NCBI GenBank assembly: GCA_024404655.1
Contig: JAKSPR010000011.1
Location: 1-19,761 of the forward strand
DNA from: Clostridia bacterium
GTDB taxonomy: Bacteria > Bacillota > Clostridia > Oscillospirales > CAG-272
Direction of reading: 5' to 3'
DNA: 19,761 nucleotides
The notes beneath the pieces were generated by a model that searched no databases, was not told where the DNA came from, and worked only from the letters and a program-made list of their open reading frames with translations. A program made the position numbers and the translations under genes. Of this stretch, positions 7,147-13,242 are shown in pieces. Within the stretch, counting starts at the first letter, position 1; each line of letters starts with the position of its first letter.

Positions 7147-8646
7147 ATGAAGAAAACAAGAAAAACTGAAACCCCTGTCCGCAGCATGGCAGGAGAATCC
7201 CGCAGACTGTGTCTGAACCTGACCCCCTCTGCTGCCGCTGATACGGATGCGCTCCCCGCGCTGCTTGCCGAGGCAAAGGCCCAGGGCTTTACAACGGTGA
7301 TGCTCACCTGCGCATGGTATTTGTGCGAGCGCGCCCCGCTGCGCTACGCTTTCCGCTATTATGACCGCCGCATCGCCATGATCCGCGATGCCGGTATGGA
7401 TGTGATCCTGCATGTGGACCTGCGCCGCACGACCCATATTTTCGACGGTGAGCGCGTCTGCACGGACACAGTCATAACAACCGACGAATTTTTCCGCGGC
7501 GATAAGGCGCAGAAGCCCGCTGACAGCGCAGAGGATGAGGTGATCTGCATCTCCCTCGCTTCCGGCAAGGCTACCGGCTGCGCCGTGCGCTTCTTCCGCG
7601 ACGCGGTGAAGCATTTCTGTGATACCTTCGGTGACTGCATTTATGCGGTTCTGCCCACCTTCTCCCCGGAGGGTAATTCCGAATATCCGGCGGATGCCAT
7701 GGATGTTTCCCTTTCCATGCTCCGCGCATACAGAAACGATCTGCCGCTTTCCTACCGCACCACCGCAGAGCTGAATCACGATCTGCATACCCATTTTCCG
7801 GCCTTCGGTGCGGCGGAGCTCCCCTCTGCCGATGACCGCGGTCCCGCCGGTATGCTCTATTACCGCTGCCGCCATGAACTGCTCCTTGATTTTATCGAGC
7901 GTCTGGCCGGAGCAAAACGTCTGGCTGCTCCGTGGGTGCGCTTTGCAGTACGTTTCGGAAGCGTGACCGATGCCAGCGCCGCCAACCGCTGTACCTATGC
8001 GTTCGGTGCGCTTGGTGCCTGTGCGGACCTCGTCATCATCGGTGAGGGACGGGAACAGGATATCGCGTTCACCGCAGACTACGCAGCCAGCACCTTTGCA
8101 TATCCCGGAAGCATGACCCGGTTCGGTCTGAGCGGTGTTGCCGCAGAGACCGCAGGAGAGGCCGTCTGTGCCGAGCGCATCATGACCGCCTACCGCCATA
8201 ATGCGGCTCTGGTCTGCCTCGACAGCATCCGGGAGGATAACGGTATCACACGCGCGGCGGATGCTTATCTCCGTGCCCAGGCGCCCTTCTGCGTCTCCGA
8301 AAATGTCCGTGAGGGTCAGCCTCTTGCAATGAGCCTCGGCAAACTCTTTGAGACCGGAGACGGCCTCTATTATACCGACTATTATAAGCTGTATACGGAT
8401 AACGGCGTCTCCTTCGGCCGCGTCACAGCAGTGGACGACCTGACCGCCTGCATCCTGCCCAACTCCATTGCCGCCAAGCGCCAGGCACAGGCAAAGAGCG
8501 CAAAGACCCCGTCGCTCTTTGCAAAAGTCTTCGGCAGCAGAGCAGGAGGAGAGAACGGCACCGCAGCCAAAGCCGCCATCGCCGCCGCAGCGCTCGTCAT
8601 CGCCGTCGGCGCAGCCGCTTATCTTCTGCAGTCGGATGATGACTGA
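7147..8646 (+). CDS. TIM-barrel glycoside-hydrolase-like protein with C-terminal membrane anchor
   Basis: I do not recognise a characterised family with certainty. The 499-residue protein reads like a glycosidase (beta/alpha)8 barrel of the GH42/GH14-like superfamily. It has alternating strand-helix units such as GFTTVMLTCAWYLCE (47-61) and GMDVILHVDLRRT (83-95). A conserved-looking loop, PTFSPEGNSEYP (170-181), has glutamates where such families place catalytic acids. There is no N-terminal signal peptide. The C-terminus has a basic segment and then one hydrophobic helix (about 474-493) ending in SDDD. This suggests a tail-anchored protein whose barrel faces the cytoplasm. GGAGG stands 6 nt before the ATG at 7147; the TTG six bases earlier is not needed. 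It lies 32 bp after mnmG and ends before a strong terminator. No substrate can be named, and loss of catalytic activity is possible. Confidence 0.75.
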   Translation: MKKTRKTETPVRSMAGESRRLCLNLTPSAAADTDALPALLAEAKAQGFTTVMLTCAWYLCERAPLRYAFRYYDRRIAMIRDAGMDVILHVDLRRTTHIFDGERVCTDTVITTDEFFRGDKAQKPADSAEDEVICISLASGKATGCAVRFFRDAVKHFCDTFGDCIYAVLPTFSPEGNSEYPADAMDVSLSMLRAYRNDLPLSYRTTAELNHDLHTHFPAFGAAELPSADDRGPAGMLYYRCRHELLLDFIERLAGAKRLAAPWVRFAVRFGSVTDASAANRCTYAFGALGACADLVIIGEGREQDIAFTADYAASTFAYPGSMTRFGLSGVAAETAGEAVCAERIMTAYRHNAALVCLDSIREDNGITRAADAYLRAQAPFCVSENVREGQPLAMSLGKLFETGDGLYYTDYYKLYTDNGVSFGRVTAVDDLTACILPNSIAAKRQAQAKSAKTPSLFAKVFGSRAGGENGTAAKAAIAAAALVIAVGAAAYLLQSDDD

Positions 8647-8676
8647 CTTATCCTGATAAAAACCAGAAAACGCAAA

Positions 8677-8702
8677 CAGGACCTGCCGTGAGGCAGGTCC
8701 TG
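8677..8702. terminator. Bidirectional terminator between convergent genes
   Basis: CAGGACCTGCC (8677-8687) and GGCAGGTCCTG (8692-8702) form a perfect 11-bp stem with a 4-nt loop. The plus strand continues TATTCTTTATT; the minus strand continues TTTGCGTTTTCTGGTTTTT. It sits between the convergent TIM-barrel gene and the lipoprotein gene and probably serves both. Confidence 0.8.
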
Positions 8703-8731
8703 TATTCTTTATTCAGTTCAGATGAAAAACC

Positions 8732-9253
8732 TTATTTGATCAGCCCGTTCACGATTTCCAGCGCTGCGGCGTTGTCCTCGCAGACCACATAGACCACGAG
8801 ATTGCCGTCAGCAAGGATGACAGCGTCTTCCAGATACGGCACTTCGGAGGGCATATAGTCCTCGAAATCCGTCTGCTGGCGCTCGCAGTAGTTTTCCAGA
8901 CGTTCCGCAACGGCTTTTGCGTCGTCGGCAGTCTTTGCTTCAAAAACAAAGATTTCCTGTGCGGTGGTAGCGCTGGTGACATAGCCGGTGCAGTCGTTCA
9001 GAATACCGGCAAGATCGGCAAACTTGTTCTTTGTGAAGTCCGCATTTTCTTCAAGAGGCGTGCCGAACTTGCAGCGGCTGTTGATCTCTGCAGCCAGCGC
9101 CCTCGGCTCGCGGATGACAACGGATGCGGTGACGGCAGTGGTATCTTTGGTACCGTCGGAGGTCTGGTTCGCGGGGGAGGGATTCTCGCCGCCGCAGGAT
9201 GCAAGGAGTACAGCGGCCAGTAGGAGTGCCGCAAATGTCATGATCTTTTTCAT
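8732..9253 (-). CDS. DUF4358 lipoprotein
   Basis: This is a secreted lipoprotein of unknown function. The 173-residue product has a lipoprotein signal peptide: MKKIM, a hydrophobic core, and lipobox LASC with Cys20 as the lipidation site. A short Ser/Thr/Asn/Pro-rich spacer follows (21-45). The remaining region resembles DUF4358, common in Clostridia. It includes an EIFVFEAKTADDAKAVAERL stretch, ENYCERQQTDFEDYMPSE, and ILADGNLVVYVVCEDNAAAL near the end. AAAGGA lies about 10 nt before the ATG. A terminator stands between it and the upstream SGNH gene (9334-9363), so it may have its own promoter, but I could not identify one. DUF4358 proteins are often found near membrane O-acyltransferase or SGNH genes. 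The SGNH neighbour fits, but this is only context. Confidence 0.85.
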   Translation of the reverse strand: MKKIMTFAALLLAAVLLASCGGENPSPANQTSDGTKDTTAVTASVVIREPRALAAEINSRCKFGTPLEENADFTKNKFADLAGILNDCTGYVTSATTAQEIFVFEAKTADDAKAVAERLENYCERQQTDFEDYMPSEVPYLEDAVILADGNLVVYVVCEDNAAALEIVNGLIK

Positions 9254-9333
9254 AGTATACCGTCCTTTCCTGCCGTGAATAATGAACGGCAGATACTTTC
9301 AAAAAATCCGGAAATTCTGAAAATCCGGATAAG

Positions 9334-9363
9334 AAAAGCGAACCTCCGCGGAGAATCGCTTTT
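9334..9363 (-). terminator. Terminator after the SGNH hydrolase gene
   Basis: AAAAGCGA (9334-9341) pairs with TCGCTTTT (9356-9363). The intervening sequence contains the self-complementary CTCCGCGGAG, which extends the stem. Minus-strand sequence continues CTTATCC after TTTT. It starts 13 bp beyond the SGNH stop codon. Confidence 0.65.
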
Positions 9364-9376
9364 CAGTCTTATGTTT

Positions 9377-10489
9377 TTACTGTTCTGCGGTGTGGGTACG
9401 CAGATAATCAGCCCATCTGCGCAGGTACGGGGTGGAAAGATGAATACCGTCTGCCGGAACTGCGTCTGCGGGAATGATGCCGTCCTCACCGACCATGGCC
9501 TCACCGGGATTCAGAATGAAAACCTGCTTCTGGGTTGCCATGACCTCGATGGAGGCGTTGAAACGCACGATGCGTTCGTTTGAGAAATAATCCTGAGGAT
9601 TGGTCGCGGTAGCCGCATAGACTGTCTCGTTCATGGGCAGAATCTTCTGCACATAGATTTCGGCGTCCGGACGGATGGCGAGGATCGTGTCGATCAGCGC
9701 GCTGTACTCGGAGATGAAGCCCTCGATGGACCAGCCCATTTCGTTGATGCCGAACAGAAGGAAGACCTTCTTATAGTCGTTGCAGACCGCCAGCGCATCC
9801 GCTGTGGTGAGATAAACGAGCTTTCCGGTTTCGGGATCCGTGACAGCCATATTGGCCTTTTCAAAGAACTGCCGTACGGAAAGACCGATGCTTGCGTAAT
9901 ACTTGGTATTCAGAAGACCGCTCTTTTCCAGACCCACGATCTGGGAGTTGCCGATGATCAGCGCGTCGGAGAAGAAGTCGTCGCCGACGGGATCGTGTGC
10001 CGGCAGAGGACCGCCGACCCGGCCTGTGGTCTTGTCTTGAATCGCTGCCGTCTGTCCTTCCACGGGCTGACCGTATAGGAAGACTTTGCCGTGCTCGTCA
10101 AAGGTGACGGCACTGCCTGTCCACCCTTCGGGACGCTTGGCACCGGGACGCTCTGCGGGGAGCTCTTCCGTGGGTTCTTCTGTCTCTTCAGCCGGAACAT
10201 CCATGAGCGCTGCGACCTCCTCTTCGGAGAGGGGAAGCACTGCCGGGCTGAGGGCGGCGCGGAGACCGTGTGCCTGCGGGGTGAAGATTTCCTCCAGTAC
10301 CATAGAAGAACCGTCCGGCGCAGGGGAGGCAGGAGCCTCGATTGCAAGCGCAATGCCGCCGGCAAGATTCAGTTTGGATACGGATAGAATGAGCAGACCT
10401 GCACCGCAGCCGATGATCGCGGTTTTGACAAGTCCGACCAATTTGCGCATGCCGGAGCTGCGCTGAGATATCGCGTCAAGTTTATTCAT
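9377..10489 (-). CDS. Membrane-anchored SGNH/GDSL-family hydrolase
   Basis: This is probably an extracytoplasmic esterase or acyl-hydrolase acting on a cell-surface or carbohydrate ester; the substrate is unknown. The 370-residue protein has one N-terminal membrane segment (about 23-50). A Glu/Pro-rich linker (about 98-122) follows, then the SGNH domain from about residue 172. Block I is DALIIGNSQIVGL, with Ser182 in the nucleophile position (GNS instead of GDS). Block III is LLFGINEMGW with Asn249. Block V is ADGIHLS with Asp348 and His350. The catalytic set therefore looks complete. I start it at ATG 10489 because the membrane segment follows directly. The frame is open to a GTG at 10558 with no better ribosome site, and the site here is weak (GGA about 11 nt upstream), so the start is uncertain. 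It lies upstream of a DUF4358 lipoprotein on the same strand. Confidence 0.85.
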   Translation of the reverse strand: MNKLDAISQRSSGMRKLVGLVKTAIIGCGAGLLILSVSKLNLAGGIALAIEAPASPAPDGSSMVLEEIFTPQAHGLRAALSPAVLPLSEEEVAALMDVPAEETEEPTEELPAERPGAKRPEGWTGSAVTFDEHGKVFLYGQPVEGQTAAIQDKTTGRVGGPLPAHDPVGDDFFSDALIIGNSQIVGLEKSGLLNTKYYASIGLSVRQFFEKANMAVTDPETGKLVYLTTADALAVCNDYKKVFLLFGINEMGWSIEGFISEYSALIDTILAIRPDAEIYVQKILPMNETVYAATATNPQDYFSNERIVRFNASIEVMATQKQVFILNPGEAMVGEDGIIPADAVPADGIHLSTPYLRRWADYLRTHTAEQ

Positions 10490-10813
10490 TTCAACAATAT
10501 CCGATCGTTCTGAACAGGGTACGGAAAACGCCCCTCCCACCCGCCGGAGATCCGGCACGGAGAAGGCTTGTCACCGCAGGCTGCGGACGGCAATTCCCGC
10601 TTCAACCGAGATGGAATCATCTCAACGCGGAACAAAATCCCGGATGGGATATGCTCCGGTATCTCATCCCGTCCGCGGACAGGCGGGGTGAAACAGAACG
10701 AAAACAGCGAGCGCCGCAGAGACATCTTCTCCTGCCGTCTTGGGGAGAGACGCCGGTTCTGCGGATCATCGTTTTCGCAAAAATCATCGCGTTCAGAAAG
10801 GTTTCGATCGCAT

Positions 10814-10850
10814 GTGTAACGGTTTACACGGTGTGTGTATCGTTTAACAC
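10814..10850. promoter_or_regulatory. Pair of GTGT...ACAC palindromes (candidate operator)
   Basis: GTGTAA-CGGT-TTACAC (10814-10829) is a perfect 6-bp inverted repeat. GTGTGTATCGTTTAACAC (10833-10850) is a second, weaker one, and TTTACAC recurs at 10855-10861. The first differs by one base from the TGNAANCGNTTNCA pattern of LacI/CcpA-type operators. No promoter is seen immediately beside it, so the role is uncertain. Confidence 0.35.
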
Positions 10851-10912
10851 AGGCTTTACACCCAAAAACCGGTAGAATTTCGTAAGAAATAAACGCCGGG
10901 AGTTTGCTATGC

Positions 10913-10949
10913 GGCAAATAATAGTTTGCATATCAAACAGTTATTTGCC
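10913..10949 (-). other. Strong leader hairpin downstream of a promoter
   Basis: GGCAAATAA (10913-10921) pairs with TTATTTGCC (10941-10949). Inside it GTTTG (10924-10928) pairs with CAAAC (10934-10938), leaving a 2x2 internal loop and a 5-nt apical loop. It begins about 15 nt after the predicted transcription start of the leftward promoter at 10972-11000. No T tract follows. It may be the 5' structure of a long leader or of a small RNA. Confidence 0.55.
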
Positions 10950-10971
10950 CGATCTGAACTTTCTGCATACT

Positions 10972-11000
10972 ATTATATCATACAAAATTCGGTAACGCAA
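10972..11000 (-). promoter_or_regulatory. Sigma-A-type promoter, 480 bp upstream of the SGNH gene
   Basis: On the minus strand TTGCGT (11000-10995), a 17-bp spacer and TATAAT (10977-10972) form a good promoter in an AT-rich region. The nearest downstream gene is the SGNH hydrolase, starting about 475 bp away. Confidence 0.6.
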
Positions 11001-11151
11001 CAGAATTTCAGAAATTTTTTGACATTTTTTTAATTTTTTTCCGGATAAAATTCGACAGGCACCCCCGCGGTCTGACTTTGGCGCGGAAATGATGAACCTT
11101 GAATCCGGTTATGACGTATAACGATATACACACGGCCGGAAATTTCAAAGA

Positions 11152-11192
11152 GTCCGCCCGCAGGCTGCCGGAAAACAGACCTGCGAGCGGAC
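11152..11192 (-). terminator. spoVM terminator
   Basis: GTCCGCCCGCAGG (11152-11164) and CCTGCGAGCGGAC (11180-11192) form a 13-bp stem with one G-T pair and a 15-nt loop. Minus-strand sequence after it is TCTTTGAAATTT, a broken T tract. It begins 22 bp after the spoVM stop codon. Confidence 0.6.
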
Positions 11193-11214
11193 ACACCCTG
11201 AAAACAAAAAGGGT

Positions 11215-11286
11215 TCAGTCAAGATGAAACAGCCGTCTGAGCAGCGGTTTCAGCATGCGCGGCGATTTCCAGACAACTACTTTCAT
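11215..11286 (-). CDS. spoVM: SpoVM-like spore coat assembly micropeptide (23 aa)
   Basis: SpoVM is a tiny amphipathic peptide that recognises the curvature of the forespore outer membrane and recruits the coat-basement ATPase SpoIVA. This frame begins MKVVVWKSPRMLKP and ends LHF-type, 23 residues in all. Aligned without gaps to the N-terminal part of Bacillus SpoVM (26 aa, MKFYTIKLPKFLGG...), it shares Met1, Lys2, Lys7, Pro9, Leu12 and Arg17. Pro9 is important for curvature recognition. The pattern of a hydrophobic N-terminus, K-x-P-R/K, then an amphipathic basic helix also agrees. GGGAG stands about 9 nt before the ATG, and a terminator follows. It lies downstream of mazF and near dpaAB, a sporulation context. 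The frame is too short for routine gene callers and is easily missed. The identification rests on pattern and context, not on a search. Confidence 0.8.
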   Translation of the reverse strand: MKVVVWKSPRMLKPLLRRLFHLD

Positions 11287-11364
11287 ATACGGGTTCTCCC
11301 TTCGGCCATAAGATTCCGGCGCATCCCGGTCCGGAACAAAGCTCCGCCGGGGCACTGTACTGAC

Positions 11365-11391
11365 AGTATATGAGAAACCGCAGGATCGTGT
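11365..11391 (-). promoter_or_regulatory. Candidate sporulation-sigma promoter of spoVM
   Basis: CATATACTG on the minus strand (11372-11364) resembles the -10 element of mother-cell sigmas (sigma-E CATACAnT, sigma-K CATAnnnTA). AC lies 17 bp upstream (11391-11390), as in sigma-K sites; no sigma-E -35 is visible. It is about 80 bp before the spoVM start. The same nine bases occur before dpaA. Confidence 0.4.
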
Positions 11392-11406
11392 TCCCGTAAA
11401 TCCCGG

Positions 11407-11901
11407 TTATCCTTCTGCCGCTGCAAGCATGTTGGCATCGGAGACAGCGGGCTCTCCGACGGCTGTGGCTGCTGCCCCTGTCATCGCAACCGCCGCAGCG
11501 GCAGGAACTGCAGCTGCCGGTGCATGAACCGGAGCTTCCTGCGGACGCCGTCTGCGTTCTCCAAGACCGAAACTGACAGAGATCGCCTCGTTGACCTTTG
11601 CCATGACAACCTCATCCAGGTGCCCCATTTTCTCTTTCAGTCTGCGTTTATCAATGGTGCGGATCTGCTCAAGCAGAATCACGGAATCCTTTGACAGTCC
11701 ATACCGGTCCGCAAAAACGTCGATATGCGTCGGCAGCTTCGCTTTGGTCAGCTGGCTTGTGATCGCCGCCGCTATGACCGTCGGACTGTAACGGTTTCCG
11801 ATGTCGTTCTGGATGATGAGCACCGGACGCAGGCCGCCCTGTTCGGAACCGACCACCGGGCTCAGATCCGCATAATAAATATCACCGCGTCTGATCTGCA
11901 C
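11407..11901 (-). CDS. ndoA: MazF/EndoA-type endoribonuclease with Ala-rich C-terminal tail
   Basis: MazF/EndoA (PemK family) enzymes are sequence-specific mRNA endonucleases, usually held in check by an adjacent antitoxin. Residues 1-113 are a complete EndoA: RRGDIYYADLSPVVGSEQGG, Arg25 in GLRPVLIIQND, Thr48 in AAITSQ, and KDSVILLEQIRTIDKRRL. Arg25 and Thr48 correspond to catalytic residues of Bacillus EndoA. The family is normally about 116 residues. This one continues with RRRRPQE and a roughly 40-residue Ala/Pro/Val-rich tail (about 122-164). The start is GTG, with GAGGAG 11 nt upstream and an in-frame stop (TGA) just before it. No MazE- or EndoAI-like frame precedes it; upstream is a 348-bp gap with inverted repeats and then divergent dpaA. 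spoVM follows 120 bp downstream. Regulation by the upstream repeats is possible. Confidence 0.9.
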   Translation of the reverse strand: MQIRRGDIYYADLSPVVGSEQGGLRPVLIIQNDIGNRYSPTVIAAAITSQLTKAKLPTHIDVFADRYGLSKDSVILLEQIRTIDKRRLKEKMGHLDEVVMAKVNEAISVSFGLGERRRRPQEAPVHAPAAAVPAAAAVAMTGAAATAVGEPAVSDANMLAAAEG

Positions 11902-12157
11902 GGAAATTCACACTCCTCATTTATCAACATTCCTGCCGGTGAGAAACGACATTCCGTTTCTCCCGCTCTGTATCCAGTATTGCCGTTTCTCACCGGCATC
12001 CATACGGCAAAGACAAAATTTCCAGAAAGCGGAAACGAAACCGATTCTTTGCCGCAGAGGGCGGAGACCGTTTTGACCCCCGATACCCATTGTATGAGCG
12101 GTGGGGCGGTCACGATACGGCGAAGAAATGCAAAACGGCGGAAAAGTTGTCCTCCCC
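11902..12157. other. Gap between mazF and dpaA, with competing inverted repeats
   Basis: No gene is seen. A perfect 14-bp inverted repeat, GCCGGTGAGAAACG (11935-11948) against CGTTTCTCACCGGC (11984-11997), brackets a third copy, CGTTTCTC (11955-11962). That copy can also pair with 11941-11948 across 6 nt. On the minus strand the order is two GAGAAACG copies, then their complement, 35 nt before the mazF start. The two hairpins exclude each other. There is no T tract, so it is not an obvious attenuator. I could not identify the mazF promoter. The remainder (12000-12157) shows nothing else. Confidence 0.5.
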
Positions 12158-12195
12158 CTGTCAGCGGCGGGACGGGGGACATATACTGCTGACAG
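12158..12195 (+). promoter_or_regulatory. Candidate sporulation promoter/operator of dpaA
   Basis: CATATACTG (12180-12188) resembles a sigma-K/sigma-E -10 element and lies about 60 bp before dpaA. It is enclosed by an 8-bp inverted repeat, CTGTCAGC (12158-12165) and GCTGACAG (12188-12195). A small leader hairpin, GGAGAA/TTCTCC, follows at about 12195-12215. In Bacillus the homologous spoVF operon is sigma-K controlled. The -35 region is not convincing. Confidence 0.4.
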
Positions 12196-12249
12196 GAGAA
12201 TATAAGAACTTCTCCGAGCGGGTATTTGATAAAGTGAGGAATCAGATTT

Positions 12250-13242
12250 ATGAATGAAACAAAAAACCAAAGGTCCGATCCACAGCCGGAGGCAGTACTC
12301 CGGTCGGAGGCCGTATCCCGGCCAAAGATCGCGCTTCTGGGCGGGGACCTGCGGCAGATCGCGGCGGCGAAAACGCTGGCGGAGGAGGGCTTTTCTGCAG
12401 TCCTCTTTGCGGCGGATACCTATGCGGGGGACTGGGGAGCGGTTGAGCGGACGGATGATCTGTCCCGGGCTGTGAAAAGTGCGGACCTTGTGGTCCTGCC
12501 CCTCCCTGTAACCCAGGACGATGAGCGCCTGCACTGTCCCCTGACACGGAAAACGGTCCTCTTGTCCGAGGTCTTTGACGCCATGGAACCGGGAACAAGA
12601 GCTGTCGGCGGAAAGCTCACTCCATGGGTAAAAGAGCTTGCGGAACAGCACCGTATCCGCCTGACCGATTATCTGGAGCGGGAAGAGTTAGCCATAGCAA
12701 ACGCCGTCCCCACGGCGGAGGGCGCGCTCGCCATCGCCATGGCGGAGGTACCCTATACCATCCGCGGCGCAAAGTGCCTTGTCATCGGCTACGGACGGAT
12801 CGGAAAGACCCTGTCCCAGCTCCTGCGGGCCGTGGGAGCTGAGGTCACGGTCGCAGCACGCAAATCATCCGACCTTGCGTGGATCACAGCCTCCGGCTGC
12901 AGAGCACTGCCGTTTGCAGAGCTTACCGGGGCGGATGATCCTCTTGACTTCGGCATTGTATTCAATACCGTTCCGGTGCCGGTGCTTGGGGCGGGAGTGA
13001 TCCCGCGTCTGCCGGGGGATGTGCTGCTTCTGGATCTTGCCTCCGCCCCCGGCGGCATTGACAGGAACTATGCAGAGGAAAACGGCTGTCACGTGGTCTG
13101 GGCGCTCTCCCTGCCGGGGAAGACAGCACCCCTCACGGCGGGGAAGATCATCGGGGATACGGTCAAACAGATCCTACAGGAGGAGATCCTACGGGAGGAA
13201 ATCCTCCCGGGGAAAAACGGGGATGGGAGGGAAACGCCATGA
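12250..13242 (+). CDS. dpaA: Dipicolinate synthase subunit A
   Basis: DpaA (SpoVFA) with DpaB converts dihydrodipicolinate from the lysine pathway to dipicolinic acid in the mother cell. The acid then accumulates in the spore core with calcium. The 330-residue protein has the N-terminal GGDLRQIAAAKTLAEEGF motif (31-48), where family members have GGDxRQ, and a PTAEGALAIAM stretch (154-164). A Rossmann motif, LVIGYGRIGKTLSQLLRAVGA (177-197), binds the nicotinamide cofactor. DLASAPGGID (near residue 260) and the closing GKTAPLTAGKII are also typical. GAGGA stands 9 nt before the ATG. The gene overlaps dpaB by 4 bp (ATGA), indicating translational coupling. Its 3' end is a three-copy 15-bp repeat giving ILQEE-ILREE-ILPGK, followed by a charged tail. 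Confidence 0.93.
   Translation: MNETKNQRSDPQPEAVLRSEAVSRPKIALLGGDLRQIAAAKTLAEEGFSAVLFAADTYAGDWGAVERTDDLSRAVKSADLVVLPLPVTQDDERLHCPLTRKTVLLSEVFDAMEPGTRAVGGKLTPWVKELAEQHRIRLTDYLEREELAIANAVPTAEGALAIAMAEVPYTIRGAKCLVIGYGRIGKTLSQLLRAVGAEVTVAARKSSDLAWITASGCRALPFAELTGADDPLDFGIVFNTVPVPVLGAGVIPRLPGDVLLLDLASAPGGIDRNYAEENGCHVVWALSLPGKTAPLTAGKIIGDTVKQILQEEILREEILPGKNGDGRETP

Larger units (their letters stand above)
10490..11151. other. Long gene-free stretch upstream of the SGNH gene
   Basis: About 660 bp lie between the SGNH start and the spoVM terminator with no convincing gene. Short open frames on both strands show no family features and no ribosome sites. The right part is AT-rich and holds a promoter reading left (10972-11000). 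Next come a strong hairpin (10913-10949) and two imperfect palindromes (10814-10850). The rest (10500-10800) shows nothing recognisable. It is probably a long 5' leader or holds a small RNA. Confidence 0.5.

Noticed and set aside
6961..8199. 412-codon open frame on the minus strand
   Set aside because: It is antisense to the end of mnmG and to the TIM-barrel gene, with no recognisable motif or ribosome site.
10486..10917. 143-codon minus-strand frame before the SGNH gene
   Set aside because: No ribosome site, no family feature and an Arg/Pro-rich translation; it contains the palindromes and is probably leader sequence.
11862..12182. Possible antitoxin frame upstream of mazF
   Set aside because: The frame overlaps the mazF start, spans the inverted repeats, lacks a ribosome site and shows no MazE/ribbon-helix-helix character.
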